Shown here one piece after another: positions 34,322 through 43,739 of a stretch of 64,000 nucleotides of DNA (the stretch's first letter is position 1; every line of letters starts with the position of its first letter). Both the position numbers and the translations under genes were made by a program. Source of the stretch: Clostridium mobile (GTDB lineage Bacteria > Bacillota > Clostridia > Clostridiales > Clostridiaceae); contig NZ_JAHLQF010000002.1 in NCBI RefSeq assembly GCF_018918285.1, forward strand, positions 434,001 to 498,000, given 5' to 3'. Below the pieces are notes generated by a model. It saw nothing but the letters and a program-made list of their open reading frames with translations. It searched no databases and was not told where the DNA came from.

Positions 34322-34972
34322 ATGAATAATACATTTAATCACTGGACAGAAATAAAATATTTAAAGGATACAGTAAAAAATCCCTTAATTGAGGTTGGGG
34401 AATACACATATTATTCAGGATATTATGCAGGTGGAGATTTTGAAGATATATGTGTGAGATATATATGGGGAGATGAAAAATCTAAGGAAATGTATAATCC
34501 TATAGAAGACTATGGGTGGACTTTAGATAGAATAAAAATAGGTAAGTATTGTTGTATGGCTAGTGGAGTAATATTTATGATGGGAGGAAATCACAATCAT
34601 AACCCTGATTGGATAACTGTATATCCATTTAAAGATAAGTTACTAGATTCATATAAGCCAAAAGGAGATACAATTATAGGCAATGACGTATGGATTGGTG
34701 CAGAAGCTATGATTATGCCAGGAATTACAATTGGTGATGGTGCAATAATTGCATCTAGATCAGTAGCTACAAAAAATGTAGCTCCTTATACTGTTGTAGG
34801 AGGAAACCCTGCAAGACATTTAAAAGAAAGATTTGACAAAGATAAGATAGATATGCTACTTGAAATGAAATGGTGGGATTGGGAAGAAAATCATATTAAA
34901 AATAGCATAGATATATTGTCTAGTTCGGACATAAATGAATTGTATAAATACTATAAAATCAATGTAAAGTAA
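34322..34972 (+). CDS. Xenobiotic acetyltransferase (CatB/Vat-type hexapeptide protein)
   Basis: 216 aa, left-handed beta-helix acetyltransferase. Diagnostic segments: IKIGKYCCMASGVIFMMGG, the catalytic-His region NHNHNPDWITVYPF (about residues 91-104), and GDTIIGNDVWIGAEAMIMPGITIGDGAIIA. This family includes CatB chloramphenicol and Vat streptogramin A acetyltransferases as well as uncharacterised members. The resistance phenotype cannot be called from sequence alone. RBS AGGAGGATAAG. Confidence 0.88.
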   Translation: MNNTFNHWTEIKYLKDTVKNPLIEVGEYTYYSGYYAGGDFEDICVRYIWGDEKSKEMYNPIEDYGWTLDRIKIGKYCCMASGVIFMMGGNHNHNPDWITVYPFKDKLLDSYKPKGDTIIGNDVWIGAEAMIMPGITIGDGAIIASRSVATKNVAPYTVVGGNPARHLKERFDKDKIDMLLEMKWWDWEENHIKNSIDILSSSDINELYKYYKINVK

Positions 34973-35289
34973 TGTATATTTACTTTATTAAAGTGTTATG
35001 TAAGAGCATAATTATAAAACAATTACTATAAAATTAATATTATCATTTTGAATAAGAAATAGTTTTACTTAATAAAGTAAACTATTTCTTTATTTTTCTT
35101 TGAATAATGGAAACTAAATCATGTAAGTTCTCAATCGAATTATTAAATAAAAGATAAAGGCAATATGTAAACAGAAAAGAATATGATATTCAGGTGATTA
35201 AATTTACCCAGTTTAAAAATTCAAAGGTAAATAGTATAATTAAGTCAATAATGTATCCTGATTACAATATAAATTAGGAGGATATTAAA
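34973..35289. other. Intergenic region: terminator and RR promoter area
   Basis: Contains a 12-bp hairpin (AAGAAATAGTTT 35054-35065 / AAACTATTTCTT 35079-35090) followed by TTATTTTTCTT, terminating the acetyltransferase gene. The rest is AT-rich with no coding signal and leads to the RBS AGGAGG of the response regulator. Confidence 0.6.
35054..35099 (+). terminator. Terminator after the xenobiotic acetyltransferase gene
   Basis: 12-bp perfect stem plus T-rich tail, as positioned above. Confidence 0.8.
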
Positions 35290-35982
35290 ATGAAATACAA
35301 AATATATATTGTAGAAGATGATTCATCAATAAGCACTTTATTACAAGAATATATAGATAAGTATGGTTTTGAGGCTAGAACAGCAAATAATTTTGATGAT
35401 ATAATGATTGGCTTTAATGAGTTTGACCCAAACTTAGTATTATTAGATGTTAATTTGCCTAAGTTTGATGGGTTTTATTGGTGCAGAAAAATAAGACAAC
35501 AATCAAAAATTCCTATAATATTTATATCAGCAAGGGACAGCGGAATGGATCAGGTACTGGCTTTAGAAAGCGGAGCAGATGATTATATAACTAAACCTTT
35601 TTATTATGATGTGGTTATTGCTAAGATAAAGAGTCAAATAAGAAGAGCCTTCGGTGACTACGCAGCTAAATCAGAGGAAAGAATCGTTGAAATTGACGGT
35701 CTTAAGTTTTATCCAGAAAGATCAGAATTAGAATTTAAAAACGAGAAATTAATTATAACTAAAAGAGAAGGTATACTGTTGGAATGTCTTATGAATAAAT
35801 ATCCTAAAGTTGTTGGAAGAGATTTGCTTTTAGAAAAGATATGGGATGATTTAGAGTTCGTAGAGGAGAACACTTTAAGTGTTAATATTAGTAGAGTACG
35901 TAAAAGACTGCAGGCTTTAGGAATAGATAAGGGGATAGAAACAATAAGAGGGTCAGGTTATAGATTAAATAAAACCTGGTAG
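35290..35982 (+). CDS. BceR-type response regulator
   Basis: 230 aa OmpR-family regulator. Receiver with EDD pocket, Asp in LVLLDVNLP (about residue 54) and Lys in YITKPF (about 102). Winged helix C-terminus (ENTLSVNISRVRKRLQALG, IETIRGSGYRLN) characteristic of BceR/GraR-like regulators. Followed 12 nt later by an intramembrane-sensing kinase, uppP and a BceAB transporter. A BceR-like site TTACA-N4-TGTCA lies upstream of uppP. Confidence 0.93.
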   Translation: MKYKIYIVEDDSSISTLLQEYIDKYGFEARTANNFDDIMIGFNEFDPNLVLLDVNLPKFDGFYWCRKIRQQSKIPIIFISARDSGMDQVLALESGADDYITKPFYYDVVIAKIKSQIRRAFGDYAAKSEERIVEIDGLKFYPERSELEFKNEKLIITKREGILLECLMNKYPKVVGRDLLLEKIWDDLEFVEENTLSVNISRVRKRLQALGIDKGIETIRGSGYRLNKTW

Positions 35983-35994
35983 TAAGGAGTAAGT

Positions 35995-36984
35995 ATGAAA
36001 TTATTTTTGAAGCATAACAAAGGGTATATAGTTATATATTTTTTAAGTTTAGCTCTCACAATAATATACTCTAATCTTAATGGATTTATAGGACCTAATG
36101 AGACTATTTATATACTTATGTTTAATACATTCATTCTACTGTGCTTTTTAGCTTTTAGATATTATCAAAATAGACAATTATATCGTTTGCTAGATGAGGG
36201 AGTCACTGATTTAAATGATGTTTTCTTAGACTTTGGCACTTCAGATTTAAGTCAGAATATTTCACAGGTATTAAAGGATTTGCACAGCTTATATGAAGCT
36301 GAAATTCAAAAAGGAAATAAACTTCATGAAGAACATTTAAGATTTATAAATCAGTGGGTGCATCAAATGAAGACCCCTCTTTCAGTAATACAGCTGATGC
36401 TTCAAGAATTTGAAGGAGAAGAGAAATATGACAGCATGCAAGACGAGGTCAATAAGCTAAAGGAAGGCTTAAGAATGGTGTTGTATTTTGCTAGACTAGA
36501 TTCTTTCCAAAAGGATTTTTTAGTAGAAAAAATTTCTTTAAAAAAGCTTACTCGGGATATTGTAAATGAAGAAAAAAAGATTTTTATAAGGAATAGAATA
36601 ATGCCAAGAATTGAGATAGATGAGAGTATTGAAGTTTATAGTGATGCTAAGTGGTTAAAGTTTGTGTTAGGCCAGCTCATTATTAATGGAGTAAAATATT
36701 CTAAGGGTAAAGGAAAAGAATTAATTATAAATGCCTCTGAAGATGAAAAAGAGATTAGATTAAATGTCATTGATAAAGGAGTAGGAATCCCCGCAAAAGA
36801 TATAAAAAGGGTATTCGATCCTTTCTTTACAGGAGAAAATGGACGTAAATATGGGGAGTCTACCGGTATGGGATTATATATAACTAAGGAAGTGTCCAAA
36901 AATTTGGGACACCAAGTAGAGATAGAATCTACTGTTGATGAGGGAACAATGGTTACAATGAAATTTAAAAGGGCAAATGAATAG
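35995..36984 (+). CDS. BceS-type intramembrane-sensing histidine kinase
   Basis: 329 aa. Two closely spaced membrane helices near the N-terminus (about residues 11-27 and 39-56) with only a short loop, as in BceS/GraS kinases that sense through the ABC permease. H-box INQWVHQMKTPLSVIQLML (His near residue 123), N-box GQLIINGVKYSKG, G-boxes DKGVGIPAKDIKRVFDPFF and STGMGLYITK. Such kinases respond to cell-wall-active peptides via flux through BceAB. Confidence 0.93.
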   Translation: MKLFLKHNKGYIVIYFLSLALTIIYSNLNGFIGPNETIYILMFNTFILLCFLAFRYYQNRQLYRLLDEGVTDLNDVFLDFGTSDLSQNISQVLKDLHSLYEAEIQKGNKLHEEHLRFINQWVHQMKTPLSVIQLMLQEFEGEEKYDSMQDEVNKLKEGLRMVLYFARLDSFQKDFLVEKISLKKLTRDIVNEEKKIFIRNRIMPRIEIDESIEVYSDAKWLKFVLGQLIINGVKYSKGKGKELIINASEDEKEIRLNVIDKGVGIPAKDIKRVFDPFFTGENGRKYGESTGMGLYITKEVSKNLGHQVEIESTVDEGTMVTMKFKRANE

Positions 36985-37019
36985 GTAGCTATTTATTTGC
37001 TTTTTTTCATCATAAAATC

Positions 37020-37033
37020 TTACACCCATGTCA
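37020..37033 (+). promoter_or_regulatory. BceR-like operator upstream of uppP
   Basis: TTACA (37020-37024), CCCA, TGTCA (37029-37033), one mismatch from the TNACA-N4-TGTAA inverted repeat bound by BceR-like regulators. It lies about 85 nt before the uppP start codon. Confidence 0.55.
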
Positions 37034-37115
37034 CATTCCCGTAAGCTTCCTAGATAGCAGTATATGTATTATTATTATAAACTATTGCTATCAGTTTTAA
37101 GGAGAGTGATATGTA

Positions 37116-37964
37116 ATGGATATAATTTTTATATTAAAGGCTATTATAATTGCTATAGTAGAGGGTTTAACTGAATTTATACCTGTATCTTCTACAGGTC
37201 ACATGATATTAGTAGGATGGGCAATTGGCTTTCACGGAGAATTTGCCAAGATGTTTGAGGTTGTAATTCAGCTTGGAGCCATAATGGCAGTAGTTGTTTT
37301 GTATTGGAAAAAGATTTGGGAGAGTATAGTTGAATTCTTTAGCTTTATATTCACCAGAGGAAAAAAAGGAGAAACAGGCTTTAGATTTGGAATAAATGTT
37401 ATTGTGGCATCTATTCCCATGGGCGTTGTGGGATTGCTGTTTTACGATAAAATAAAATCAAAGTTTATACCTGAAGCTGTTATAGTCGGTTTTATAGTTG
37501 GAGGAGTATTATTAATAATACTTGAGAAGATATATAGAAATAAGACTCGTAAGGTAGAAGACATAGATAATATGACACCAGGGCAAGCCATTAAGGTGGG
37601 TTTGTTACAGCTTTTGGCTTTATGGCCAGGGATGTCAAGAAGTGCTTCTACAATTATGGGTGGATGGATTGCAGGATTATCTACACCAATAGCGGCAGAA
37701 TTTTCATTTTTCATAGCTATTCCAGCAATGATAGGTTCTTCCGGAAAGGACTTATTTGAATTTGACTACTCCATAATGACACCAACTCTATGGTTTGCAT
37801 TAATTTTAGGATTTATTGTAGCTTTTTTAGTAGCTTTAATAGTTATGAAAAAGTTTGTGGACTTTCTAAAAAAGAAACCACTAAAGGGATTTGCACTATA
37901 TAGAATAGCAGTAGGGAGTTTACTAGGAATATTAGTATTAACTAAGGTTATAACTTTAACATAA
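37116..37964 (+). CDS. uppP: Undecaprenyl-diphosphatase UppP (BacA)
   Basis: 282 aa integral membrane protein. N-terminal signature EGLTEFIPVSSTGHMIL (residues 16-32) and the PGMSRSASTIMGGWIAGLS motif (about 172-190) are those of BacA/UppP. It dephosphorylates undecaprenyl diphosphate to recycle the lipid carrier for peptidoglycan synthesis, and extra copies give bacitracin resistance. It sits between the Bce two-component system and the BceAB transporter, 14 nt from bceA's start, indicating a combined bacitracin-type defence unit. Confidence 0.96.
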   Translation: MDIIFILKAIIIAIVEGLTEFIPVSSTGHMILVGWAIGFHGEFAKMFEVVIQLGAIMAVVVLYWKKIWESIVEFFSFIFTRGKKGETGFRFGINVIVASIPMGVVGLLFYDKIKSKFIPEAVIVGFIVGGVLLIILEKIYRNKTRKVEDIDNMTPGQAIKVGLLQLLALWPGMSRSASTIMGGWIAGLSTPIAAEFSFFIAIPAMIGSSGKDLFEFDYSIMTPTLWFALILGFIVAFLVALIVMKKFVDFLKKKPLKGFALYRIAVGSLLGILVLTKVITLT

Positions 37965-37978
37965 TAGGAGTGAAGGAA

Positions 37979-38725
37979 ATGGAAGTTTTAGAGGTAAGTA
38001 ACTTAAGCAAAGTATATGGAAATAAGGTATTATTCAATGCTTTAAATAATATAAGCTTCTCTATAGAAGATGGCGAATTCGTAGGGATTATGGGACCATC
38101 GGGAAGCGGTAAGACAACACTGTTAAATATGATTTCAACAGTAGATAAACCAACCTCAGGAGAAATAACAATAAAAAATAAAAATCCTTTAAAGTTACAG
38201 GGAGATGAGCTTGCCTTATTTAGAAGGAGAGAACTAGGCTTTGTATTTCAAGACTTCAATCTGCTTGATACCTTAACTGTGGGAGAGAATATAGTACTTC
38301 CACTTACCCTAGATGGTATACCAGTTAAAAAACAGGATCATGAGCTTAGCAGAATATCCAAGATACTTGGAATAGAGGATTTGCTAAATAAGAGAACCTT
38401 TGAAATATCTGGGGGAGAAGCTCAAAGAACAGCAGTGGCACGAGCATTAATTCATAACCCTACTTTATTGTTGGCAGATGAACCTACTGGTAACCTGGAT
38501 TCTAAGGCAGCTAAAACAGTAATGGAATTGTTTGAAAAAATAAATGAAAAGGAGAGGGTAACTACAATTATGGTAACTCATGACCCTCTATCCGCCAGCT
38601 ATTGCAGTAGAATTTTGTTTATAAAAGATGGAGCTATATATAATGAGATTTATAGAGGGAACAGCAGACAGCAGTTTTATCAGGAAATTATTGATGTGCT
38701 TGCAATGCTAGGAGGGGGTAACTAA
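37979..38725 (+). CDS. BceA-type ABC transporter ATP-binding protein
   Basis: 248 aa. Walker A GPSGSGKTT near residue 40, Q-loop FVFQDFN, signature ISGGEAQRTAVARALIHNP near 140, Walker B LLLADEPTGNLDS near 162, H-loop VTHDP. This is the BceA/YtrE family that pairs with 10-TM FtsX permeases. ATG 37979 follows AGGAG eight nt upstream; the GTG at 37970 overlaps that RBS. Its stop overlaps the permease start by one base. Confidence 0.93.
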   Translation: MEVLEVSNLSKVYGNKVLFNALNNISFSIEDGEFVGIMGPSGSGKTTLLNMISTVDKPTSGEITIKNKNPLKLQGDELALFRRRELGFVFQDFNLLDTLTVGENIVLPLTLDGIPVKKQDHELSRISKILGIEDLLNKRTFEISGGEAQRTAVARALIHNPTLLLADEPTGNLDSKAAKTVMELFEKINEKERVTTIMVTHDPLSASYCSRILFIKDGAIYNEIYRGNSRQQFYQEIIDVLAMLGGGN

Positions 38726-40620
38726 TGAATCTTAGAGAGTTTGCAACTAAAAATGTGCAGAGAAATGCAAAAGCATATTTTGCATACTTTTTAAGCAGCA
38801 CCATATCGGCAGCATTATTATTCTCCTTTACTATGCTTGTATTTCACCCTGATTTTGATGTAAGTTTGTTTCCACAGCACATAAAAAATTCATTTTATGT
38901 AACAACGGTAATTGCGTACCTATTTTTATGTTTCTTTGTATTTTATTCTATAAGTGTTTTTCTTAAAAGCAGGTATAAAGAATTTGGAATACTTTACATT
39001 ATAGGTGCTTCAAAAAAGCTAGTACAAAAGATGATACGTATTGAAAACATGCTTATTAGTTCAGTAGCAGCAGTTGCAGGCATATTGGTAGGATTAATTT
39101 TTTCTAAGATACTTTTAGCCGCCAGCGGAAAGCTTTTAGGATATGATGCTCTAAAGTTTTATTTCCCTGTTAAAGCTATGATTATTACTTTTAGTGCTTT
39201 TGTAATAATTGGAATAGTAATTTCAACTTTTTGCACATTTATTATAAGAGAAGATAAAGTTTTAAATTTAATAAAGGGAACTAAAAGACCAAGACCTGAA
39301 CCAAAAGCTTCTGTTATTCTTTCTATAATATGTATAGTGCTTTTAGCTGTAGGATATTTTCTATCAGTTACAAGCAGTATAAAAACAATAACCAATAGAA
39401 TAATACCTGTAACTACAATGGTTGTTGTAGCCACCTATTTATTGTTTTCTCAATTAAGTGTGTTTGTAATCAAATTACTGAAGAGAAATAGAAACTTATA
39501 TATGAAAAAAACTACAATGCTTTGGGTTTCAAATTTACTATACAGGGTAAAAGATAATACCAGAATGTTTTTCCTAATAACAATAACTTCAACGGTTGCC
39601 CTTTCAGCAATAGGATCAGTATATGCTTATTGGAGAGATAAGGAATACCAAATAAACAGAGAATTTCCACAAGCATTTGTCTTTTCTAATACTTACGAGA
39701 ATAAAGATGAAGTTGATTTAAAAACTGATTTTATTGAAGATTCACTGAAAGATGAGGGGATACCCTACACTAAAGCTAGTAACGAAATAAAATTTGTTAT
39801 TCCTGATGGAGACGCAGATGAAGTAGTTATAATTAACGAAACTGGCTATAAAAAGCTAGCATCAACACTGGCTTTAAATACTATTCCCTTTAATGAAAAT
39901 GAAACTATAAAGCATTCATCTTTCTCAGCAGATAAAAGAAAAAATATTAGTCTGAACAATATAAAACTAGAGGTTACTAAAGAGAGTGATAAAGGTATAC
40001 TTCCTACAATTCATAGAGATGTAAATGTAGCTAATTATAATAAAGGTGTATATGTAGTTAAAGATGAGATATATGAAAGGATAACTGGTGTTAAGTACTA
40101 TTTTGGAGCATTAAATGTAGAGGATTATAAGGATACATTAAATATATCTGAAAATTTTTATAATAACTTTGAAAATATCGATGAAAATAATAAATTTTAT
40201 AATAATTCACTGAAAGCATATATATTAGAAAGTACAAAAATAGCTTATGGGGTACTTTTATTCAGTGTAATATTTATCGGGCTTATATTCTTTGTAACAA
40301 CGGGAAGCTTCTTGTATAACAAGTGCTACATGGATATTATAGAGGACAAAACCAAATACAAACAGTTAAATAAAATAGGCTTAACTTTTAAAGAAATAAA
40401 AAGCATACTAAATATTGAAATAGGGGTACTATTTTTGCTTCCTTATATAGTTGCTGTAGTGCACTTTGCCTTTGCTATAAGTGCAATGAAACATAGTTTG
40501 GGCATTGAAATAACTGTTCCAGCATTGCAGGTCATAGGAATTATGTTAATCGCTCAAATTATATATTTCTTCATCATTAGAAAAAACTATTTGCTAGAGA
40601 TGAAAAAAAGCTTGATATAG
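38725..40620 (+). CDS. BceB-type FtsX permease
   Basis: 631 aa. Ten predicted membrane helices in the BceB order: one N-terminal helix, two, then three, with a large extracytoplasmic domain of about 200 residues (roughly 305-505) before the last three (about 510-625). BceAB transporters free lipid II-cycle targets from bacitracin or related peptides and signal flux to the BceS kinase. Length is typical (about 630-650). A 12-bp terminator follows, so this ends the module that begins at 35290. Confidence 0.92.
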   Translation: MNLREFATKNVQRNAKAYFAYFLSSTISAALLFSFTMLVFHPDFDVSLFPQHIKNSFYVTTVIAYLFLCFFVFYSISVFLKSRYKEFGILYIIGASKKLVQKMIRIENMLISSVAAVAGILVGLIFSKILLAASGKLLGYDALKFYFPVKAMIITFSAFVIIGIVISTFCTFIIREDKVLNLIKGTKRPRPEPKASVILSIICIVLLAVGYFLSVTSSIKTITNRIIPVTTMVVVATYLLFSQLSVFVIKLLKRNRNLYMKKTTMLWVSNLLYRVKDNTRMFFLITITSTVALSAIGSVYAYWRDKEYQINREFPQAFVFSNTYENKDEVDLKTDFIEDSLKDEGIPYTKASNEIKFVIPDGDADEVVIINETGYKKLASTLALNTIPFNENETIKHSSFSADKRKNISLNNIKLEVTKESDKGILPTIHRDVNVANYNKGVYVVKDEIYERITGVKYYFGALNVEDYKDTLNISENFYNNFENIDENNKFYNNSLKAYILESTKIAYGVLLFSVIFIGLIFFVTTGSFLYNKCYMDIIEDKTKYKQLNKIGLTFKEIKSILNIEIGVLFLLPYIVAVVHFAFAISAMKHSLGIEITVPALQVIGIMLIAQIIYFFIIRKNYLLEMKKSLI

Positions 40621-40643
40621 TAAATAAGATATACTAAGGTTGT

Positions 40644-40675
40644 AAAAAAGATAGCTAAGTTTTGCTATCTTTTTT
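40644..40675 (+). terminator. Terminator after the Bce-type permease gene
   Basis: Perfect 12-bp stem AAAAAAGATAGC (40644-40655) / GCTATCTTTTTT (40664-40675), 8-nt loop; bidirectional in form. Confidence 0.9.
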
Positions 40676-40886
40676 CATAAGTATCTATAAGAAAAGTATA
40701 ACAAAATTAATAAAACAATTAGATCAATATTAGATAATAATATTATTTATAGATATGCTATATTTAAGGTTTTACTAATGTTTTATTAATGTTTAGATTA
40801 TAAATATATAAGATTAATAGTGTAAAATAAAAGCATAAACTTACAGCACTAAGTGTAGTGTGGAATATTAAATAAGGAGAGATAAT

Positions 40887-42047
40887 GTGAAACGTAAGAA
40901 GAAGGTTTTTGTAAGAATTACTTTATTAATTGTATTTTTAGGAATCGTAGGTGTGATAGGATTTAACAAGTTATTTAATACAGAATATAATTCACTAAAT
41001 GATATGGATAAGAGTATGATAGAACAGCTTTCAGAAGTTTATGAGACATATGATAATAATTCGGGGGATATATGGCAGGAAGGATATAATTTTAATAATA
41101 TACCACTTGTATTAACTCCAGTAAGTAAGGATAAAGGGATGTTACATACATATTCATATGTGATTGGAGTCGATAAATTAGAAAACTCCATATTTTCTAA
41201 AAAAATAGAAGTTCCTAAAGAAATGAATTTACCACCTATTTATAGAGTATCTTTTTTATCTCCATCTTTGCTTAAGACATGGATGCCGGCAAATTTTATT
41301 TTTTCAGATATAGGAAATCAACATGTTACTTTTTTTAAGTATAATCCTTTGAGTACTACAGCACTGAATACAGAAAAGTCATTTAAATATTTTTTAATGC
41401 ATGAAGTGTTTCATGAGTATAGACAAGTACCTTTATGGAAAAATGTAAATGACTTAACTTCAACTATTTTTATAGAAGAAAGAAATAAGGAGCAATATCA
41501 ACTTTTATTATTAGAGTTTGCCATTTTGGACAAAGCTAATGAAATAAGCAATAAAGATGAATTAGTAAATGTTTTAAGTGATTTTGTTACAGCAAGAGAA
41601 TATCGTTATAATAAATTTCAATATATGAAACAAGAAAAGCTAGTTGAAACTTTGGAAGGATGTGCTCAATATATAGAATATAACTATTCTAATTTAGTGG
41701 GAGATCTTGTAAAGCCACCATTCACTGTAGATGGAAAAGTAGCAGGATTTAAAGATGTATTTAATAAAGAAGCATTAGAGAATTTTGTAAAAGGAGCTAG
41801 CTTAAATGGATTTATGGATAAAGATTTATACTATTACGTAGGTTCATTAGAGGGAGTACTTTTAGATAAATTGCATATCAATTGGAAAGATAGAGTAGAA
41901 AATAATGAATTAATTTATGATATTATGAAAGATGAAATATATAAACGAGCAGATGGTAAGATAAATAACATAGAGGAAATCAAAAATAAATACGGTTATG
42001 ATAATTTTGAGGATGAAGCAGAAATCATAATAAATAATTTTAATTAA
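40887..42047 (+). CDS. Membrane-anchored HExxH protein, putative metallopeptidase
   Basis: 386 aa. Basic N-terminus and one membrane helix (VRITLLIVFLGIVGVIGF), so the rest should be outside the cell. LMHEVFHEYRQ gives HExxH (H172, E173, H176). LEGCAQYIEY near residue 257 provides a Glu in the EGxAxY context used as third zinc ligand by gluzincins. I do not recognise a named family. GTG start with AAGGAGAGATAAT upstream; the overlapping ATG at 40885 is followed at once by a stop. A single-gene unit. Confidence 0.68.
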   Translation: MKRKKKVFVRITLLIVFLGIVGVIGFNKLFNTEYNSLNDMDKSMIEQLSEVYETYDNNSGDIWQEGYNFNNIPLVLTPVSKDKGMLHTYSYVIGVDKLENSIFSKKIEVPKEMNLPPIYRVSFLSPSLLKTWMPANFIFSDIGNQHVTFFKYNPLSTTALNTEKSFKYFLMHEVFHEYRQVPLWKNVNDLTSTIFIEERNKEQYQLLLLEFAILDKANEISNKDELVNVLSDFVTAREYRYNKFQYMKQEKLVETLEGCAQYIEYNYSNLVGDLVKPPFTVDGKVAGFKDVFNKEALENFVKGASLNGFMDKDLYYYVGSLEGVLLDKLHINWKDRVENNELIYDIMKDEIYKRADGKINNIEEIKNKYGYDNFEDEAEIIINNFN

Positions 42048-42059
42048 TATTAATCTACC

Positions 42060-42077
42060 GATACGGAGAACCGTATC
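42060..42077. repeat. Small hairpin GATACGG-AGAA-CCGTATC
   Basis: 7-bp perfect stem with a 4-nt loop, followed by ATAAATGAC. Related ATACGG/CGTAT hairpins are at 20317-20332 and 24981-24996, and a degenerate one near 4215-4233 also followed by ATAAAT. Confidence 0.55.
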
Positions 42078-42190
42078 ATAAATGACTACATTTTTTTATA
42101 AAGGGACTGAAAATACTAGAATATAGAATAGTTTAATAATTACTTATATAATAAGCATAATAAAAGAATTATTTATATAAAGAGAGAATT

Positions 42191-43477
42191 GTGGTGATGG
42201 GGATGTTGAGCAAATTGTTTGGGAAAAATCAAACGGAGATAATTCCAATAAGAAAAATAGATAAAAATAAGAATTGCTGGGATGGGGAAGGTATTGTTTT
42301 CTACCTTAAAAATGGAAAAGGCAGACTTAGACAAAAATATGGAAGTAATGATACTCAGGGTTTATCATGTTTGGTTTATGATAATATTCCATTAAGTAAA
42401 TTTCACGGAGATGAGTATTTCTGCCCAACTTGTGAAAAACTCATATCTGCTGGATATGGACTAGATAAAACTAATGATCAGATCATATCAAAATTAAGAG
42501 AAAGTTTAAATCAACCATTTGTTTCATTAGAGGAATCACTAAAGAATTTGGAGATGCTTTTGGGACTTTTGCCAACAGGATATTATGCTCTGGCGGATTT
42601 AGAGTTATTTCCAACAGATGGAGAGGGTAATTTTTTTTGGACTATAGGAAATAAGCCTACACTTAATAAGGCATCATGTCCTATATATGATGATGGAAAC
42701 TGGAGTGAAGATGGCCCAAAATATATTTTGCCAACTCAACCGCCAAGGCTTTTTAATAGAGATACAGCAGAATTTTATAGAAATAATGATAACTATAGAG
42801 CAATAGCATATTATCTAGATGGATACCTATGTGCATTGCTTGATGGCCATCATAAAGCCGTTGCTGCTGCTCTGGAGAAAAGACCTTTAAAAACTTTAGT
42901 TATTCTACCTACAACGGGACTATTTTATCCCAATGATGATCAGGGGATTAAGGGTGGTTTAATTATAGCAGGAGAAACAGTTGGTGAAAATGAACTATTA
43001 AGCAGCTTGAAAAAAATTGCAGATTCTTTTACTGAGAATCAAATGTCAAAAAGTGAGATAGAAGATTATCTAAGTTTAAATGATGAAAGCTTTGGAACAT
43101 ACAATTGGTCAGAGGATATTCTAAAGACAGGTGAGTATTTTCCCAGTGCTTTTACTGCAGCTTGCATAGAATGGGCGGGAGACCTATCTGATTCAAGAAT
43201 TGATAAAATTATCAGCTATGAAGAAATATGTGATAATGGCACTTTATACTATATTGCAAAAGCATTATTTGAACTGAAAAGCCCGAGATTCAAGGAGTTA
43301 GCATTTTTTATTGGCAAAAATGAATTCTGTGTTTCCATATGGAAGGATGTATATTCCTTAATTGCCAATATTAAAGATGAAGAGGTTGAAAATTTCTTTG
43401 TAGAATTTCTAATAAATGATGAAAAATTAAGACCAGATATAACCAAAATAGTAGATGACTATTTTAAAATACAATAA
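42191..43477 (+). CDS. Hypothetical protein with CxxC and DGHH motifs
   Basis: 428 aa, soluble. Near the N-terminus FCPTCEKLIS (about residue 78) has a CxxC pair. In the middle, YLDGYLCALLDGHHKAVAAALEKRPLKTLVI (about 205-238) resembles the DGHHR-type phosphate/nucleotide loop of ParB/sulfiredoxin-fold proteins; the resemblance is short. The rest is acidic and aromatic-rich with helical repeats. Start uncertain: GTG 42191, ATG 42197 or ATG 42203 are in frame and close together after AAAGAGAG. Confidence 0.6.
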   Translation: MVMGMLSKLFGKNQTEIIPIRKIDKNKNCWDGEGIVFYLKNGKGRLRQKYGSNDTQGLSCLVYDNIPLSKFHGDEYFCPTCEKLISAGYGLDKTNDQIISKLRESLNQPFVSLEESLKNLEMLLGLLPTGYYALADLELFPTDGEGNFFWTIGNKPTLNKASCPIYDDGNWSEDGPKYILPTQPPRLFNRDTAEFYRNNDNYRAIAYYLDGYLCALLDGHHKAVAAALEKRPLKTLVILPTTGLFYPNDDQGIKGGLIIAGETVGENELLSSLKKIADSFTENQMSKSEIEDYLSLNDESFGTYNWSEDILKTGEYFPSAFTAACIEWAGDLSDSRIDKIISYEEICDNGTLYYIAKALFELKSPRFKELAFFIGKNEFCVSIWKDVYSLIANIKDEEVENFFVEFLINDEKLRPDITKIVDDYFKIQ

Positions 43478-43602
43478 AGTCATAGTTTTGGGGACGGATC
43501 AACCTAATATATTTAATTAACCATATGCCAATTTTTATTCTGAGAGAACGAGGAGTTAAAGATGGTATATGGTTTTATTATGTTTATTACTTATTTAAAA
43601 AC

Positions 43603-43657
43603 CTTAGGTATTATTTCCTGGACTCTAAAAAGTACAGGTTACTACCTAAGTTTTTTT
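43603..43657 (+). terminator. Terminator upstream of the T-box operon
   Basis: 8-bp stem CTTAGGTA (43603-43610) / TACCTAAG (43643-43650) followed by T7. Terminates transcription before the cysteine operon promoter. Confidence 0.75.
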
Positions 43658-43693
43658 GTTTCAATAAAAATAAATATATTTTTAAAATATTAG

Positions 43694-43722
43694 TTGACAA
43701 AATAAAATTAGTAGTATATTAT
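43694..43722 (+). promoter_or_regulatory. Vegetative promoter of the cysteine T-box operon
   Basis: TTGACA (43694-43699), 17-nt spacer, TATTAT (43717-43722). Transcription would start near 43730, just before the T-box leader. Confidence 0.75.
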
Positions 43723-43739
43723 TAAAACATATTAAAACA

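Noticed and set aside
43525-43725. 66-codon plus-strand frame in the T-box leader region
   Set aside because: It overlaps a terminator and the operon promoter, has no RBS and a low-complexity Tyr/Lys/Phe-rich product. Not a gene.
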